Source of the DNA: Methylobacterium organophilum
Lineage (GTDB): Bacteria > Pseudomonadota > Alphaproteobacteria > Rhizobiales > Beijerinckiaceae
Direction: 5' to 3'
Assembly: GCF_022179465.1 (NCBI RefSeq)
Contig: NZ_BPQV01000019.1
Span: 1 to 37,215, forward strand
DNA length: 37,215 bases
The notes under the pieces were generated by a model, which saw only the letters and a program-made list of their open reading frames with translations, was not told the DNA's origin and did not search any database. The first letter of the stretch is position 1; each line of letters begins with the position of its first letter. Below are positions 7,601-15,977 of this stretch, one piece after another. Both the position numbers and the translations under genes were made by a program.

Positions 7601-8410
7601 ATGGCCGCAGCACTCCGTACCCGCACCCCCTGGACGAAGGACCAGACCGACCTGGCAATCTCGCTATGGGTCGCGGGCCGGGACATCGCGGAAATCGCGG
7701 CCAAGACCGGGACCCCGGTGGCGGAGATCATGAGCCGCATCGCCGACGCCGCCGCCCAGGCCGGCCCCGATGCCGACGCCGTGGCCGCCGCGGCCGCCCC
7801 CGTCGAGCCGGTGGTGGCCGCGCCGGTCAAGGCGAAGCCCGCCGCCCCCAAGCCCAACATCCTGAAGCCGACCGTGCTCAAGCCCGTCGCCGAGCTGCGG
7901 CCGGCCGCGGCGCCGAAGTCCATCCCCGCCAAGCCGGTCGTGGCCGCGAAGGCGGCCCCCGCACCCATGGCGGCGGTGGCGCCGAAAGCGGCGGCCCCCA
8001 AGCCCGCCGCTCCGAAGGCCGTGGCAGAGAGGCCCGTCGAGACCGCCGCCGCGGCGCCGAAGCCCGAGCCCCGCAAGCCGATGCCGCTGCCTGCCGACGT
8101 CGCCAACGACGACATGCGGCTCGAGAACACGGACGAGGATGCGGCCCTGCCGGCGATCGCCGCGCCCGTGGTCGGCCCGATCCGCACCGCGGCCCGGCTG
8201 CTCGTCGCGGCCGATGGCGGCGAGGGCGTGCCCTTCATGAAGGCCACCGCCTTCGAGTGCCACTTCCCGCTCTGGGCCGACAACGAGCAGGCCTCGATCG
8301 AGACCAAGCGCGTGTGCGGCTGCCGGGTGCTGGCCGGCAAGAGCTGGTGCGCGCATCATCTCCAGGCCGTGTTCGAGCCGCCGCGCAAGCCGCAGCCCCG
8401 CGTCGCCTGA
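7601..8410 (+). CDS. GcrA-like cell-cycle regulator family protein, divergent
   Basis: A 269-residue protein with three parts. Residues 9-50 (PWTKDQTDLAISLW then IAEIAAKTG) look like the helix-turn-helix start of GcrA. Residues 55-200 are a low-complexity Ala/Pro/Lys linker with repeated APKP/AKPA units. Residues 215-255 carry ECHFPLW, a CGC pair (Cys239, Cys241) and SWCAHH (Cys250, His252), matching the C-terminal Cys/His block of GcrA. GcrA binds sigma70 and activates promoters carrying methylated GANTC sites in alphaproteobacteria. This copy is longer than classical GcrA (about 170 residues) because of the linker, so it may be a paralogue rather than the master regulator. A GANTC site lies at 7567-7571, 29 bases before the ATG. 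An intrinsic terminator follows the gene. Confidence 0.7.
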   Translation: MAAALRTRTPWTKDQTDLAISLWVAGRDIAEIAAKTGTPVAEIMSRIADAAAQAGPDADAVAAAAAPVEPVVAAPVKAKPAAPKPNILKPTVLKPVAELRPAAAPKSIPAKPVVAAKAAPAPMAAVAPKAAAPKPAAPKAVAERPVETAAAAPKPEPRKPMPLPADVANDDMRLENTDEDAALPAIAAPVVGPIRTAARLLVAADGGEGVPFMKATAFECHFPLWADNEQASIETKRVCGCRVLAGKSWCAHHLQAVFEPPRKPQPRVA

Positions 8411-8442
8411 CATCCGGGCGACGGCCCGCTCCGACAGGCCGG

Positions 8443-8476
8443 AAGCCGGTTCGCCCCGAAGGTCGGACCGGCTTTT
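8443..8476 (+). terminator. intrinsic terminator after GcrA-like gene
   Basis: A ten-pair stem (AAGCCGGTTC at 8443-8452 against GGACCGGCTT at 8465-8474, one G-U) with a 12-base loop, ending in TTTT at 8473-8476. It lies 32 bases after the stop codon of the GcrA-like gene. Confidence 0.65.
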
Positions 8477-9020
8477 CCCGGAAAGCGCATTCGCTAGACA
8501 GTCCAACGTAATTCGAAAGCAAATCTCGCCTGTAATCGCCTCCTGGCGACAATCACCGAGACTTCGCCACGACTGTCATCCCGGAACATGTATCTCGGCA
8601 CGTTCCGGCACCTTTCCGTTGTCGCCCTCTCTACGTCAGGTAGCGGACGAATCTGCGTCAATTTGCCCCTCTCTCGCCGCGGCCGATCTTGCATCATCCC
8701 CGGGCTGGCCTCGCCCGGGTTCGAAGACGGACAGCGCAGACACAACCTTCAATAGAATTATCGATCGGGGGGCCGAAAGCTCTTTCGGTGCTCTAAACGA
8801 TGAGCCGGCTGTCGCATTCCCGCCGGAACGGCCGTTCGACCAGCGGCCACGAATACAACCTGTGCGCCATTTACTGGGAAGAGGTCGAAAAGAGTCCGTC
8901 GCTCAGATTGATCGAGTCATCGCGGCTTTAACCAGCCGCACAATCAACTCAGACGGGCGGATCAAAAAGAGTTCTTCATCGTTCTGACTCTCTGGTGGGA
9001 CGGCAACCACTAGGGACATC
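8477..9020. other. long intergenic region before GGDEF-EAL gene
   Basis: About 540 bases with lower G+C than the flanking genes and no convincing gene. Open frames of about 83 codons (minus strand) and 122 codons (plus strand) lack ribosome binding sites and family features. The region probably carries the promoter of the GGDEF-EAL gene. A GANTC (GACTC) sits at 8986-8990 and AGGGA at 9012-9016 can serve as ribosome binding site. Confidence 0.5.
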
Positions 9021-11099
9021 ATGTCGGTTCAGATCGAGGTCGACGGCGATTCCGACGTGATGTACCGCCTCCTGGTGCAGAGCGTGACGGACTGCGCCAT
9101 TTTCATGCTGTCCGTCTCGGGGACGGTGACGCACTGGAACGCCGGCGCGCAGCGCATCAAAGGCTACGACGCGGACGAGATCGTCGGCCGGCATTTCGAC
9201 TGCTTCTACACCGAGGCGGATCGACGAGCCGGGCTGCCCGAGAAGGGACTTTCGGTGGCCCGCAGCGAGGGCCGCTTCGAGTCCGAGGGCTGGCGCCTGC
9301 GCAAGGACGGAACACGCTTCTGGGCCGATGCCGCCATCCATGCCGTCCATGACGAGACCGGCGCCCTGATCGGCTTCGCGAAGATCACCCGCGACCGGAC
9401 GGAGCGGCGGCGGACCGAACTGACCCTCTCGGCCACCCGCGCCAAGCTCGATCTCGCCCTGTCCAACATGGTCAACGGGCTCTGCCTGATCGACGAATCG
9501 CAGCGGCTCGTCCTCAGCAACGAGCGCTTCTCCGAGATGCTGCACCTCCCGCCGCAGGACGGAATCCAGGGCAGGAGCTTGTCCTCGGTCCTTTCGGCGG
9601 CGCTCGGCCGCGCGCAGGCCAGCGCCTATGTCGAGCATCACCTCGGCGCGGGCCTGTTGCACGACCCAGCCCCGTATGAATTCCGTCTCCACGGCCGCAT
9701 CCTGTCGGTGACGACGCGCGCCATCGCGAGCGGCGGCTGGGTCTCGACCTTCTCCGACATCACGGAACACCGGCACAGCGAGAACCGGATCCGTCACCTC
9801 GCCGAGCATGATGCGCTCACGAATCTCGCCAATCGGGCGACCTTCCATGCGCATCTCGGCCATGTCCTCGGCAACACCAAGGTGGCCCGCGCCGTCTTCT
9901 GCGTGGATATCGACCGCTTCAAGCTGGTCAACGATACCCTGGGGCCCTGTGCCGGCGACCGACTGCTCCAGGCGGTTGCCGGGCGCCTGCGGGAGATGTT
10001 CCGGGGCAACGACCTCGTCGGGCGCGTCGGCGGCGACGAGTTCGCCATCGTGCTGAGCACGGCCAAGCCGGCCCATCTCGGTGTGATCGCGGACCGCCTC
10101 GTCACCCGGCTCCGAGAGCCCTTCCTGCTCGACGGCACCACCGTCAACATCACCTGCAGCGTCGGCATCGCCGTGGCCGGCCCCGGCGTCGCGACCGTCG
10201 AGACGCTCCTGCGGAACGCCGATCTCGCCCTCGACAAGGCCAAGCAGGACGGCCGGGACCGGTCCTGCTTCTACGACGAGAGCCTGGGCGCGCTCGCGGC
10301 CGTGCGCCTGGATCTGGAGCGGAGGCTGCGCCACGCCCTGGAACGGCGCGAGTTCGCGCTGCACTACCAGCCCGTGATCCGCGCCAAGACCGGCGAGACC
10401 GTCGGCTTCGAGGCATTGCTGCGCTGGTGCGGGCCGGACGGGCAGATGGTGCCGCCGGCCGCCTTCATCCCCCTGGCGGAAGAGGCCGGGCTGATGCCCG
10501 AGATCGGGGCCTGGGTCCTGGAGGAAGCCTGCCGCAACGCGGCCTCCTGGCCGCAACCGCTCACGATCTCCGTGAACGTCTCCCCGATGCAGCTGCGCAG
10601 CGCGCATCTTCTCACGACGATCGAGGCGGCGCTGGAGCGGAGCGGCCTGCCCGCCCACCGCCTGGAGATCGAGATCACCGAGACGGCAATCCTGGAGAAC
10701 CGGGAGACGGCCCTGGACCTGCTGCGCCGCATCCGGGCGATGGGCATCCAGGTGGCCCTCGACGATTTCGGCACCGGCTACTCGTCGCTGAGCTTCGTTC
10801 ACAGCTTCCCGCTGACCCGGATCAAGATCGACCGCAGCTTCGTGCGCGATCTCGGGGAGGACGCGCGCTCGACCCAGATCGTGCGGGCCATCCTCGGCCT
10901 CGCCCGCGGCCTCGGCCTCGCCGTCACCGCGGAGGGGGTCGAGACCCAGGAGCAGTTCCGGATCCTGCGCAAGGAGCGCTGCCCCGACGTCCAGGGCTTC
11001 CTGCTTGGCCAACCGGAGGCCGTGGCCTGCCCTTTCGAAGCCCCGCGTAGCCTGCGCCAGTTCCCCCGCCCGACGGAATCCTGCCCCCAGGCCGCCTGA
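9021..11099 (+). CDS. PAS-PAS-GGDEF-EAL bifunctional cyclic-di-GMP protein
   Basis: A 692-residue soluble signalling protein. PAS 1 covers about residues 12-130 (HWNAGAQRIKGY is typical), PAS 2 about 140-250 (the PAS_7-like segment LVLSNERFSEML), GGDEF about 262-420 and EAL about 430-675. The diguanylate cyclase site is intact (GGDEF, residues 337-341), with a canonical RxxD inhibitory site (RGND, 328-331). The EAL half keeps EAL (464-466), EITE, DDFGTGYSS and KIDRSF, so phosphodiesterase activity is also expected. Both activities look competent, and PAS input probably decides the balance. No membrane segment or signal peptide is seen, so a cytosolic sensor is likely. It is convergent with the HWE histidine kinase, whose stop is 22 bases away. 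Confidence 0.92.
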   Translation: MSVQIEVDGDSDVMYRLLVQSVTDCAIFMLSVSGTVTHWNAGAQRIKGYDADEIVGRHFDCFYTEADRRAGLPEKGLSVARSEGRFESEGWRLRKDGTRFWADAAIHAVHDETGALIGFAKITRDRTERRRTELTLSATRAKLDLALSNMVNGLCLIDESQRLVLSNERFSEMLHLPPQDGIQGRSLSSVLSAALGRAQASAYVEHHLGAGLLHDPAPYEFRLHGRILSVTTRAIASGGWVSTFSDITEHRHSENRIRHLAEHDALTNLANRATFHAHLGHVLGNTKVARAVFCVDIDRFKLVNDTLGPCAGDRLLQAVAGRLREMFRGNDLVGRVGGDEFAIVLSTAKPAHLGVIADRLVTRLREPFLLDGTTVNITCSVGIAVAGPGVATVETLLRNADLALDKAKQDGRDRSCFYDESLGALAAVRLDLERRLRHALERREFALHYQPVIRAKTGETVGFEALLRWCGPDGQMVPPAAFIPLAEEAGLMPEIGAWVLEEACRNAASWPQPLTISVNVSPMQLRSAHLLTTIEAALERSGLPAHRLEIEITETAILENRETALDLLRRIRAMGIQVALDDFGTGYSSLSFVHSFPLTRIKIDRSFVRDLGEDARSTQIVRAILGLARGLGLAVTAEGVETQEQFRILRKERCPDVQGFLLGQPEAVACPFEAPRSLRQFPRPTESCPQAA

Positions 11100-11121
11100 G
11101 AGACGGGCCGCGGCAGCCCCG

Positions 11122-12279
11122 TCAGGCGTGCTCGACCAGGACCTCCGCCGGGGCCTCCATGGTCAGCACCACGCCGGTCTCGGGGTAGCTGAGCACGGCA
11201 GCACCGCCGAAGCTGTGCACGAGGCTGCGCTCGATCAGGCGCGAGCCGAAGCCGGTCCGCGTCGGCGGCTTGACGGGCGGGCCGCCGATCTCCTCCCAGC
11301 GGAAGCGCAGCCGCGCCTCGCCGTCGACGGGCGTGACCTCCCAGGCGATGGCGACATGCCCCTCCGAGCGCGACAGCGCGCCGTACTTGGCCGCGTTGGT
11401 CCCGAGCTCGTGCAGGATCAGGGCGAGGGTCAGGGCCGGCCGCGGGCCGAGGGTCAGGTCCGGGCCCTGCACGCGGAAGCGGTCCGGCGCCCCGTCGCCG
11501 TGGAGGGCGATGGCCCCGTCGACGAGGCTGCGCAGGCAGGCGCTGGACCAGGCGCCCTGCATCAGCACGTCATGCGCCTGGGCCAGCGCCAGCAGGCGGG
11601 CGCCGAGGGCCTCGCCGGCGGCATCGAGCGAGGCGGCGTTGCGCAGGGTCTGGGTCGCGACCGCCTGGACCATGGCCAGCGTGTTCTTCACCCGGTGCGA
11701 CAGCTCCTGCATCAGCAGGGTCTGGCGCGCCTCGTTCTGCTTGATCTCGGTGATGTCGCGGGCGACCGCGAGGATGCGCTCGGGCAGGCGGTCCTCGCCG
11801 TTCATCGGCGCCACCGCGATGTCCCACCAGGTCTGCCCGGAAGCCTCGTCGCCGAAGGCCGCCTGGAAGCGCGAGGACGAGCCCCGGCAGGCCAGCACCA
11901 CCGCCTCGCCCACCGCCTCCCGGCTCGCCGCCGGCCAGAACTCCGCGAAGGGCCGGCCGGCCACGGCGGCGAAGTTGCCGGCGCCGAACACCGCCAGGCA
12001 GCGGTCGTTGAGGGTGATCAGCCGCCCGTCGAGATCGAGCACGCTTACGCAATCCGTCGTGGAGGCGAGGATGCGGCGGTTGAACTCCTCGCTGGCGCGC
12101 AGCTGCGCGTTCAGGTCCTCGGCGGTGATGGCGCGGATGGCGCTCGCGTCGAGGGCGCGGGCGAACACGGCTTCCGCGTGGCGCCGGGCCTCCTCGGCCT
12201 CGGCGAGCTTCATGCGCAGGCGCGCATTCTCGGATTCGAGCGCCGACGACGCAGCATCGCTCCCGCATCGTGCGGCCAT
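11122..12279 (-). CDS. PAS-containing HWE-family sensor histidine kinase
   Basis: A 385-residue cytosolic kinase. Residues 10-60 form an Ala/Glu/Arg-rich coiled coil, and a PAS domain covers about 62-185 (VSVLDLDGRLITLNDRC, ending in ARDITEIKQ). The phospho-acceptor block ELSHRVKNTL has His195. The catalytic part has HELGTNAAKYGALS as N-box and the family-defining Trp-Glu in RWEEIGGPPV, followed by GFGSRLIE. HWE kinases are common in Rhizobiales and often work with response regulators in light, redox or general stress responses. The start at 12279 (ATG) is chosen because the coiled coil begins just after it; the longer frame adds an arginine-rich segment with no homology. No cognate regulator is adjacent; the receiver at 6938-7324 is the nearest. 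Confidence 0.88.
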   Translation of the reverse strand: MAARCGSDAASSALESENARLRMKLAEAEEARRHAEAVFARALDASAIRAITAEDLNAQLRASEEFNRRILASTTDCVSVLDLDGRLITLNDRCLAVFGAGNFAAVAGRPFAEFWPAASREAVGEAVVLACRGSSSRFQAAFGDEASGQTWWDIAVAPMNGEDRLPERILAVARDITEIKQNEARQTLLMQELSHRVKNTLAMVQAVATQTLRNAASLDAAGEALGARLLALAQAHDVLMQGAWSSACLRSLVDGAIALHGDGAPDRFRVQGPDLTLGPRPALTLALILHELGTNAAKYGALSRSEGHVAIAWEVTPVDGEARLRFRWEEIGGPPVKPPTRTGFGSRLIERSLVHSFGGAAVLSYPETGVVLTMEAPAEVLVEHA

Positions 12280-12732
12280 GAAGGCCTGGACCACCGCACT
12301 CCCCCATCGCTCCGCCCAAGGGTATGAAGGCAACCCTTGGTTAACCCTTGAGGCGGACCCCGGTGCGCCGCGACGCGGGCGTGTTCTATCGTTTGAACTC
12401 GACGGCGGCGGGAAGGGCGGATCTTGCGTCCGTTTCATGCCCCGACGCGGCGAGGATCGAACCCGCGATTCGGCATGGGCCAAGCATAGCATGGAGCCTC
12501 GCCCCCGCAAGGGCCGGCAATTTTCGTCAAGTTTTCGGCGCGGCTCCAGACGCGCGAAAACAGAAAACCGCGCAACCCGATACTTTCAGCTTGACCATTC
12601 GGTAATGGTGCGATGCAGGAGCCGAGAACCGAAAACTAGGATCAAGCTCTCCTCGGTCGAAGGAGCGTCGATTTCGGACTACCACCTTGGCCTGAGCTCG
12701 TCGCAAGGCCACGCTCTTCGGTGCAGGGCGCC
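12280..12732. other. intergenic region upstream of histidine kinase
   Basis: About 450 bases between the kinase start and the ubiB stop. A tRNA T-arm-like sequence occurs on the minus strand around 12450-12470, but no complete tRNA can be folded. No gene, terminator or other clear element was found. The promoter of the kinase is expected here. Confidence 0.45.
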
Positions 12733-14364
12733 TCAGCGGTTCCGGCCGAGCAGGACGAGCCAGCCGAGACCGAGCACGGCCACCGTCAGGCCGATGATGA
12801 CGAAGACCGGCGTGCCGAGCTCCATCAACCGTGGCGCGATCTGGGTGGCGAAGGCGGCCACGACGAGGCCGACCGCGACCCGGGCGGCCCCGCGCTCGAT
12901 GCCGCGCACGAGCTTGTCCATGCCCTTCAGCTCGATCTCGACGGTGACGCGGCCCTGCTTGAGCCGCACCAGCATCAGGTGGATCAGGGTCGGCAGCTCC
13001 GAGGCCGCGCCGTAGAGCCCAGTTCCGAGCGCCTCCGCCTTGCGCAGGAGGCCGCGGGCCGAGAAGGTGCTGCGCAGGGAGGCCCGCACCGTGGGGCCGG
13101 CCGCAGCGAAGAGGTCGAAGCCCGGATCGAGCTGGCGCATCACGCCGTCCGCCGTCACCAGCCCCTTGAACAGGATGGCGAGGTCGGTCGGCATGGCGAG
13201 GTCGTTCTCGCGGGCCATGGTCATGAAGTCGGTGAGCACGAGCCCGAGATTGAGCGGCACGCTCGAATGGGTCTGGACGAAGTTCTGGGCGGATTGCTCG
13301 AGCTTGGTCAGGTCGGGATTCGAGGTGCCGGTCCAGTCGAGCAGGGTCGCCATCAGGCCGTCGACATCCTGCTTCAGCATGGCGCCGATCAGCACCAGGA
13401 GCTGCTGGCGGCGCTTGTGCGAGAGCCGGCCGACGATGCCGAAATCGATGAAGCCGATGCGGTTGCCCGGCATCACCAGCAGGTTGCCGGGATGGGGATC
13501 GGCGTGGAACACGCCCTCGATCAGCGCCATGCGCAGGAAGGCGTCGCAGCCCTTCTGGGCGAGCAGCTTCTTGTCCGCGTCGATCGCCCGCAGGGCGGCG
13601 GCGTCGTTGGGCGAGATGCCGTGGATGAATTCCTGCACCAGCACCCGCTCGGAGCACCATTCCCAGTAGATCTTCGGGATCACGATGTCGTCGCGGCCGG
13701 CGAAGATCTCGGCGATCATCTCGCAGTTGCGGGCCTCGTTGAGCAGGTCGAGCTCGCCGTTCAAGCCGGAGGCGAGGTGGCGCATCTGCTCCTGCGGCTG
13801 GTAGCGGGCGAGCTCCGGCCATTCCGTCTCGACGATGCGGGCGCCGTGGGCCATTAGGCGCAGATCCGCCTCGATGATCTTGCGCAGGCCCGGCCGCAGC
13901 ACCTTGACCACGACCTCCTCGCCCGAATGCAGGCGCGCCCGGTAGACCTGGGCGATGGAGGCGGAGGCGATCGGGTTCGTGTCGAACTCGGCGAAGACCT
14001 CGTTGGGCGGGGCGCCGAGATCGGCCTCGAGCTGCGGGCCGATCAGCGACCACGGCACCGGCTTCACCTGGCTGTGCAGCTTCTCCAGCTCGTCGGTCCA
14101 GACCGGCGAGAGCAGGTCGGGCCGGGAGGCCAGGATCTGCCCGAACTTGATGAAGGTCGGCCCCAGGGCCTCGATCGCCCGGCGCAGGCGCTCGGGCTGC
14201 GACAGCCGGGTCACGTCGACCTTGGGCTGGCGGCGGGGGATCAGCGGGATGTTGCGCAGGCCGAAGCGGTCGACGGCCTTGTTGAGACCGAAGCCGATGA
14301 AGATCGTCGCGATCTCCGACAGGCGCTGGCGGTCGCGCGCGGCGACGAAGGCGGTCTTCAGCAT
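12733..14364 (-). CDS. ubiB: UbiB/ABC1-family atypical kinase
   Basis: A 543-residue protein of the ABC1/ADCK/UbiB kinase-like family, needed for ubiquinone biosynthesis, where it is thought to act as an ATPase that handles lipid intermediates. Visible features are KFGQ (residues 73-76), the alanine-rich loop of IASASIAQVY (132-141), the lysine of VVVKVLRPG (154), catalytic HADPHPGN, and the metal-binding DFG of FIDFGIVG. Two hydrophobic helices close the protein (about residues 490-540), as in UbiB, so it should sit at the inner membrane. The ATG at 14364 is preferred; a GTG 51 bases upstream is possible. The gene symbol is tentative because ABC1 proteins have several paralogues. It stands alone, without other ubi genes nearby. 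Confidence 0.85.
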   Translation of the reverse strand: MLKTAFVAARDRQRLSEIATIFIGFGLNKAVDRFGLRNIPLIPRRQPKVDVTRLSQPERLRRAIEALGPTFIKFGQILASRPDLLSPVWTDELEKLHSQVKPVPWSLIGPQLEADLGAPPNEVFAEFDTNPIASASIAQVYRARLHSGEEVVVKVLRPGLRKIIEADLRLMAHGARIVETEWPELARYQPQEQMRHLASGLNGELDLLNEARNCEMIAEIFAGRDDIVIPKIYWEWCSERVLVQEFIHGISPNDAAALRAIDADKKLLAQKGCDAFLRMALIEGVFHADPHPGNLLVMPGNRIGFIDFGIVGRLSHKRRQQLLVLIGAMLKQDVDGLMATLLDWTGTSNPDLTKLEQSAQNFVQTHSSVPLNLGLVLTDFMTMARENDLAMPTDLAILFKGLVTADGVMRQLDPGFDLFAAAGPTVRASLRSTFSARGLLRKAEALGTGLYGAASELPTLIHLMLVRLKQGRVTVEIELKGMDKLVRGIERGAARVAVGLVVAAFATQIAPRLMELGTPVFVIIGLTVAVLGLGWLVLLGRNR

Positions 14365-14711
14365 GCTAACCGGATGGCCCGCGGCGCCGGGATTGGCAAG
14401 CGCGTCAAGGGCCACGGGCTTTAGGCTTTTTGGCGGCGTTTGCGCGCGCCCCGCCGGGCAGGCGGGGGAGGGGGCCGCAGCCCAGGCGGCCGGGGCAAGG
14501 CCGTTGCCTGCTCAGGATGATCCGTTTCGGATGCACAGGCGATTTATTCAAGATTAACCAAAAGCCCGTTCAATGCACGGAGGCTTAAGGTTGATTCTTC
14601 CCTAAACGGCGGAGCCGGTCTCTTCGGACCTCACCCGCGGGGCGTCTTACGACGCGCCGCGCGAGAGCCGGCCTGCGCCCGTGCGGGAACGCGTATCCGA
14701 GTGATGCCCGC
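14365..14711. other. divergent promoter region between ubiB and DUF2778 gene
   Basis: About 350 bases containing a GC-rich hairpin (CCCCGCC and GGCGGGG, 14449-14467) and an AT-richer part around 14520-14610. A GANTC (GATTC) is at 14593-14597. It probably holds divergent promoters for ubiB and the DUF2778 gene. No open frame here looks real. Confidence 0.45.
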
Positions 14712-15884
14712 ATGGATTACGTCGCGTATTCTTCGATCCGTCGCGTGCGGCGCCGCTCCCGCTCCCGCAACCGCTTCCTGCCGATGCTCGCCCTCGCGGC
14801 GATCGGGGCCGCCGGCTATGGCGGCCTCCTCCTGAGGCACGACGCCGAGCCGGTCGCGGTCGCCGAGGCGCCCCAGGCCGAGCGGCCGGCGCCGGAGCCG
14901 CAGGCGACCCCCGCGCCGAGCTTCGCCTGGATGCTCGACCCGAGCCCAGCCCTCGGCCGCGGCGCCCAGACCCTCGGCCTGCCCAACCGGCCCGTTCCCG
15001 CCGCCCGTCTGGCCGCGGCTCTGCCGCAGAGCCAAGAATCGGCCCCGGCCGAGGCGATCACCACGCCTGCCGCCTTGCCCGCCCCGAAGCCGGCCCCGCG
15101 GATCCTGGCCGAGACCCCGGCCGCCGCGCCGAAGCCCGTCGCCCAGGCCGTGCCCCTGCCGGTCTCCCGCCCGCCGGAGCTGCGGCCCGCGAACCCGCCC
15201 CAGACGCCCCGCATCTTGGCGAGTCGCTCCTTGGCGAGCCGCGCCGTGGCAAGCCGCGTCACCACGCAATCGACCCGCAGCGTCTTCGCCGCGGCGACCC
15301 CGCAGCCGCCCGCCGCCGAGCGCTCCTTCTTCGAGACGATCTTCGGCGGCGATTCCACGCCCGCCAGCGAGCGCAGTTCGGCGACGGCGCTGGCCTATGC
15401 CGGCCCCGACAGCGACGCCATCGCGATGACGCCGCGCAACCGCCTGCTGCCCGCGCCGCCCTCCGTCAGCAGCGGCGCCACCGCCGTCTACGACATCACC
15501 GCACAGCGGGTCTATCTGCCGAGCGGCGAGGTGCTGGAGGCCCATTCCGGCCTCGGCGCCGCCCAGGACAACCCGAACCACGTGCATCTGCGCATGCGGG
15601 GCGCCACGCCGCCCGGCACCTACGACCTGCGCGAGCGCGAGGCCCTGTTCCACGGGGTGCGGGCGATCCGCCTCACCCCGGTCGGCGGCAGCGGCACGAT
15701 CTATGGCCGCAACGGCCTGCTCGCCCACACCTACATGCTCGGCGCGAGCGGCGCCTCGAACGGCTGCGTCGTGTTCCGCAACTACGACCGCTTCCTGCAG
15801 GCCTATCTGCGCGGGGAGGTCCGCCGCCTCGTCGTGGTGGCGAGCGGCGGCCGGGACGCGATGGCCAACATCGCCAACCGCTGA
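14712..15884 (+). CDS. membrane-anchored DUF2778 (Tlde1-like L,D-transpeptidase) protein
   Basis: A 390-residue protein. An Arg-rich cytosolic start (residues 10-21) is followed by a single membrane helix (about 22-42), a long Ala/Pro-rich periplasmic linker with ASR-type repeats (about 45-250), and a C-terminal domain at 255-378. The domain begins VYDITAQRVYLPSGE and HSGLG, and contains HVHLRMRGATPPGTYDL and the catalytic-type block HTYMLGASGASNGCVVF, with His339, Ser349 and Cys352. This matches DUF2778, the domain of the Salmonella type VI effector Tlde1, an L,D-transpeptidase-like enzyme acting on tetrapeptide stems. In a chromosomal, anchored form a role in remodelling the organism's own peptidoglycan is more likely than killing (inference). 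It converges with a lytic transglycosylase gene across a shared terminator. Confidence 0.8.
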   Translation: MDYVAYSSIRRVRRRSRSRNRFLPMLALAAIGAAGYGGLLLRHDAEPVAVAEAPQAERPAPEPQATPAPSFAWMLDPSPALGRGAQTLGLPNRPVPAARLAAALPQSQESAPAEAITTPAALPAPKPAPRILAETPAAAPKPVAQAVPLPVSRPPELRPANPPQTPRILASRSLASRAVASRVTTQSTRSVFAAATPQPPAAERSFFETIFGGDSTPASERSSATALAYAGPDSDAIAMTPRNRLLPAPPSVSSGATAVYDITAQRVYLPSGEVLEAHSGLGAAQDNPNHVHLRMRGATPPGTYDLREREALFHGVRAIRLTPVGGSGTIYGRNGLLAHTYMLGASGASNGCVVFRNYDRFLQAYLRGEVRRLVVVASGGRDAMANIANR

Positions 15885-15904
15885 GGAAGGCCCGGCACGA
15901 AACG

Positions 15905-15938
15905 AAAAATCCCCCGGGTGGACCCCGGGGGATTTTTT
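15905..15938. terminator. strong bidirectional intrinsic terminator
   Basis: A perfect 14-pair inverted repeat: AAAAATCCCCCGGG (15905-15918) and CCCGGGGGATTTTT (15924-15937), with the five-base loop TGGAC. It provides a T-run in both directions, so it can end both the plus-strand DUF2778 gene and the minus-strand transglycosylase gene. Confidence 0.95.
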
Positions 15939-15977
15939 GGGCCGTGGCGGCGCCGGGCCGATGACTGGTCGATCTTG

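Noticed and set aside
8619-8987. 122-codon open frame in the long intergenic region
   Set aside because: No ribosome binding site and no recognisable domain.
8976-11012. 678-codon open frame opposite the GGDEF-EAL gene
   Set aside because: The plus-strand frame has complete PAS, GGDEF and EAL domains; the opposite frame is low complexity.
12440-12480. tRNA T-arm-like sequence on the minus strand (GGGTTCGATCC with a five-pair stem)
   Set aside because: No CCA, no matching acceptor 5' strand and no anticodon stem could be formed around it; at most a tRNA remnant.
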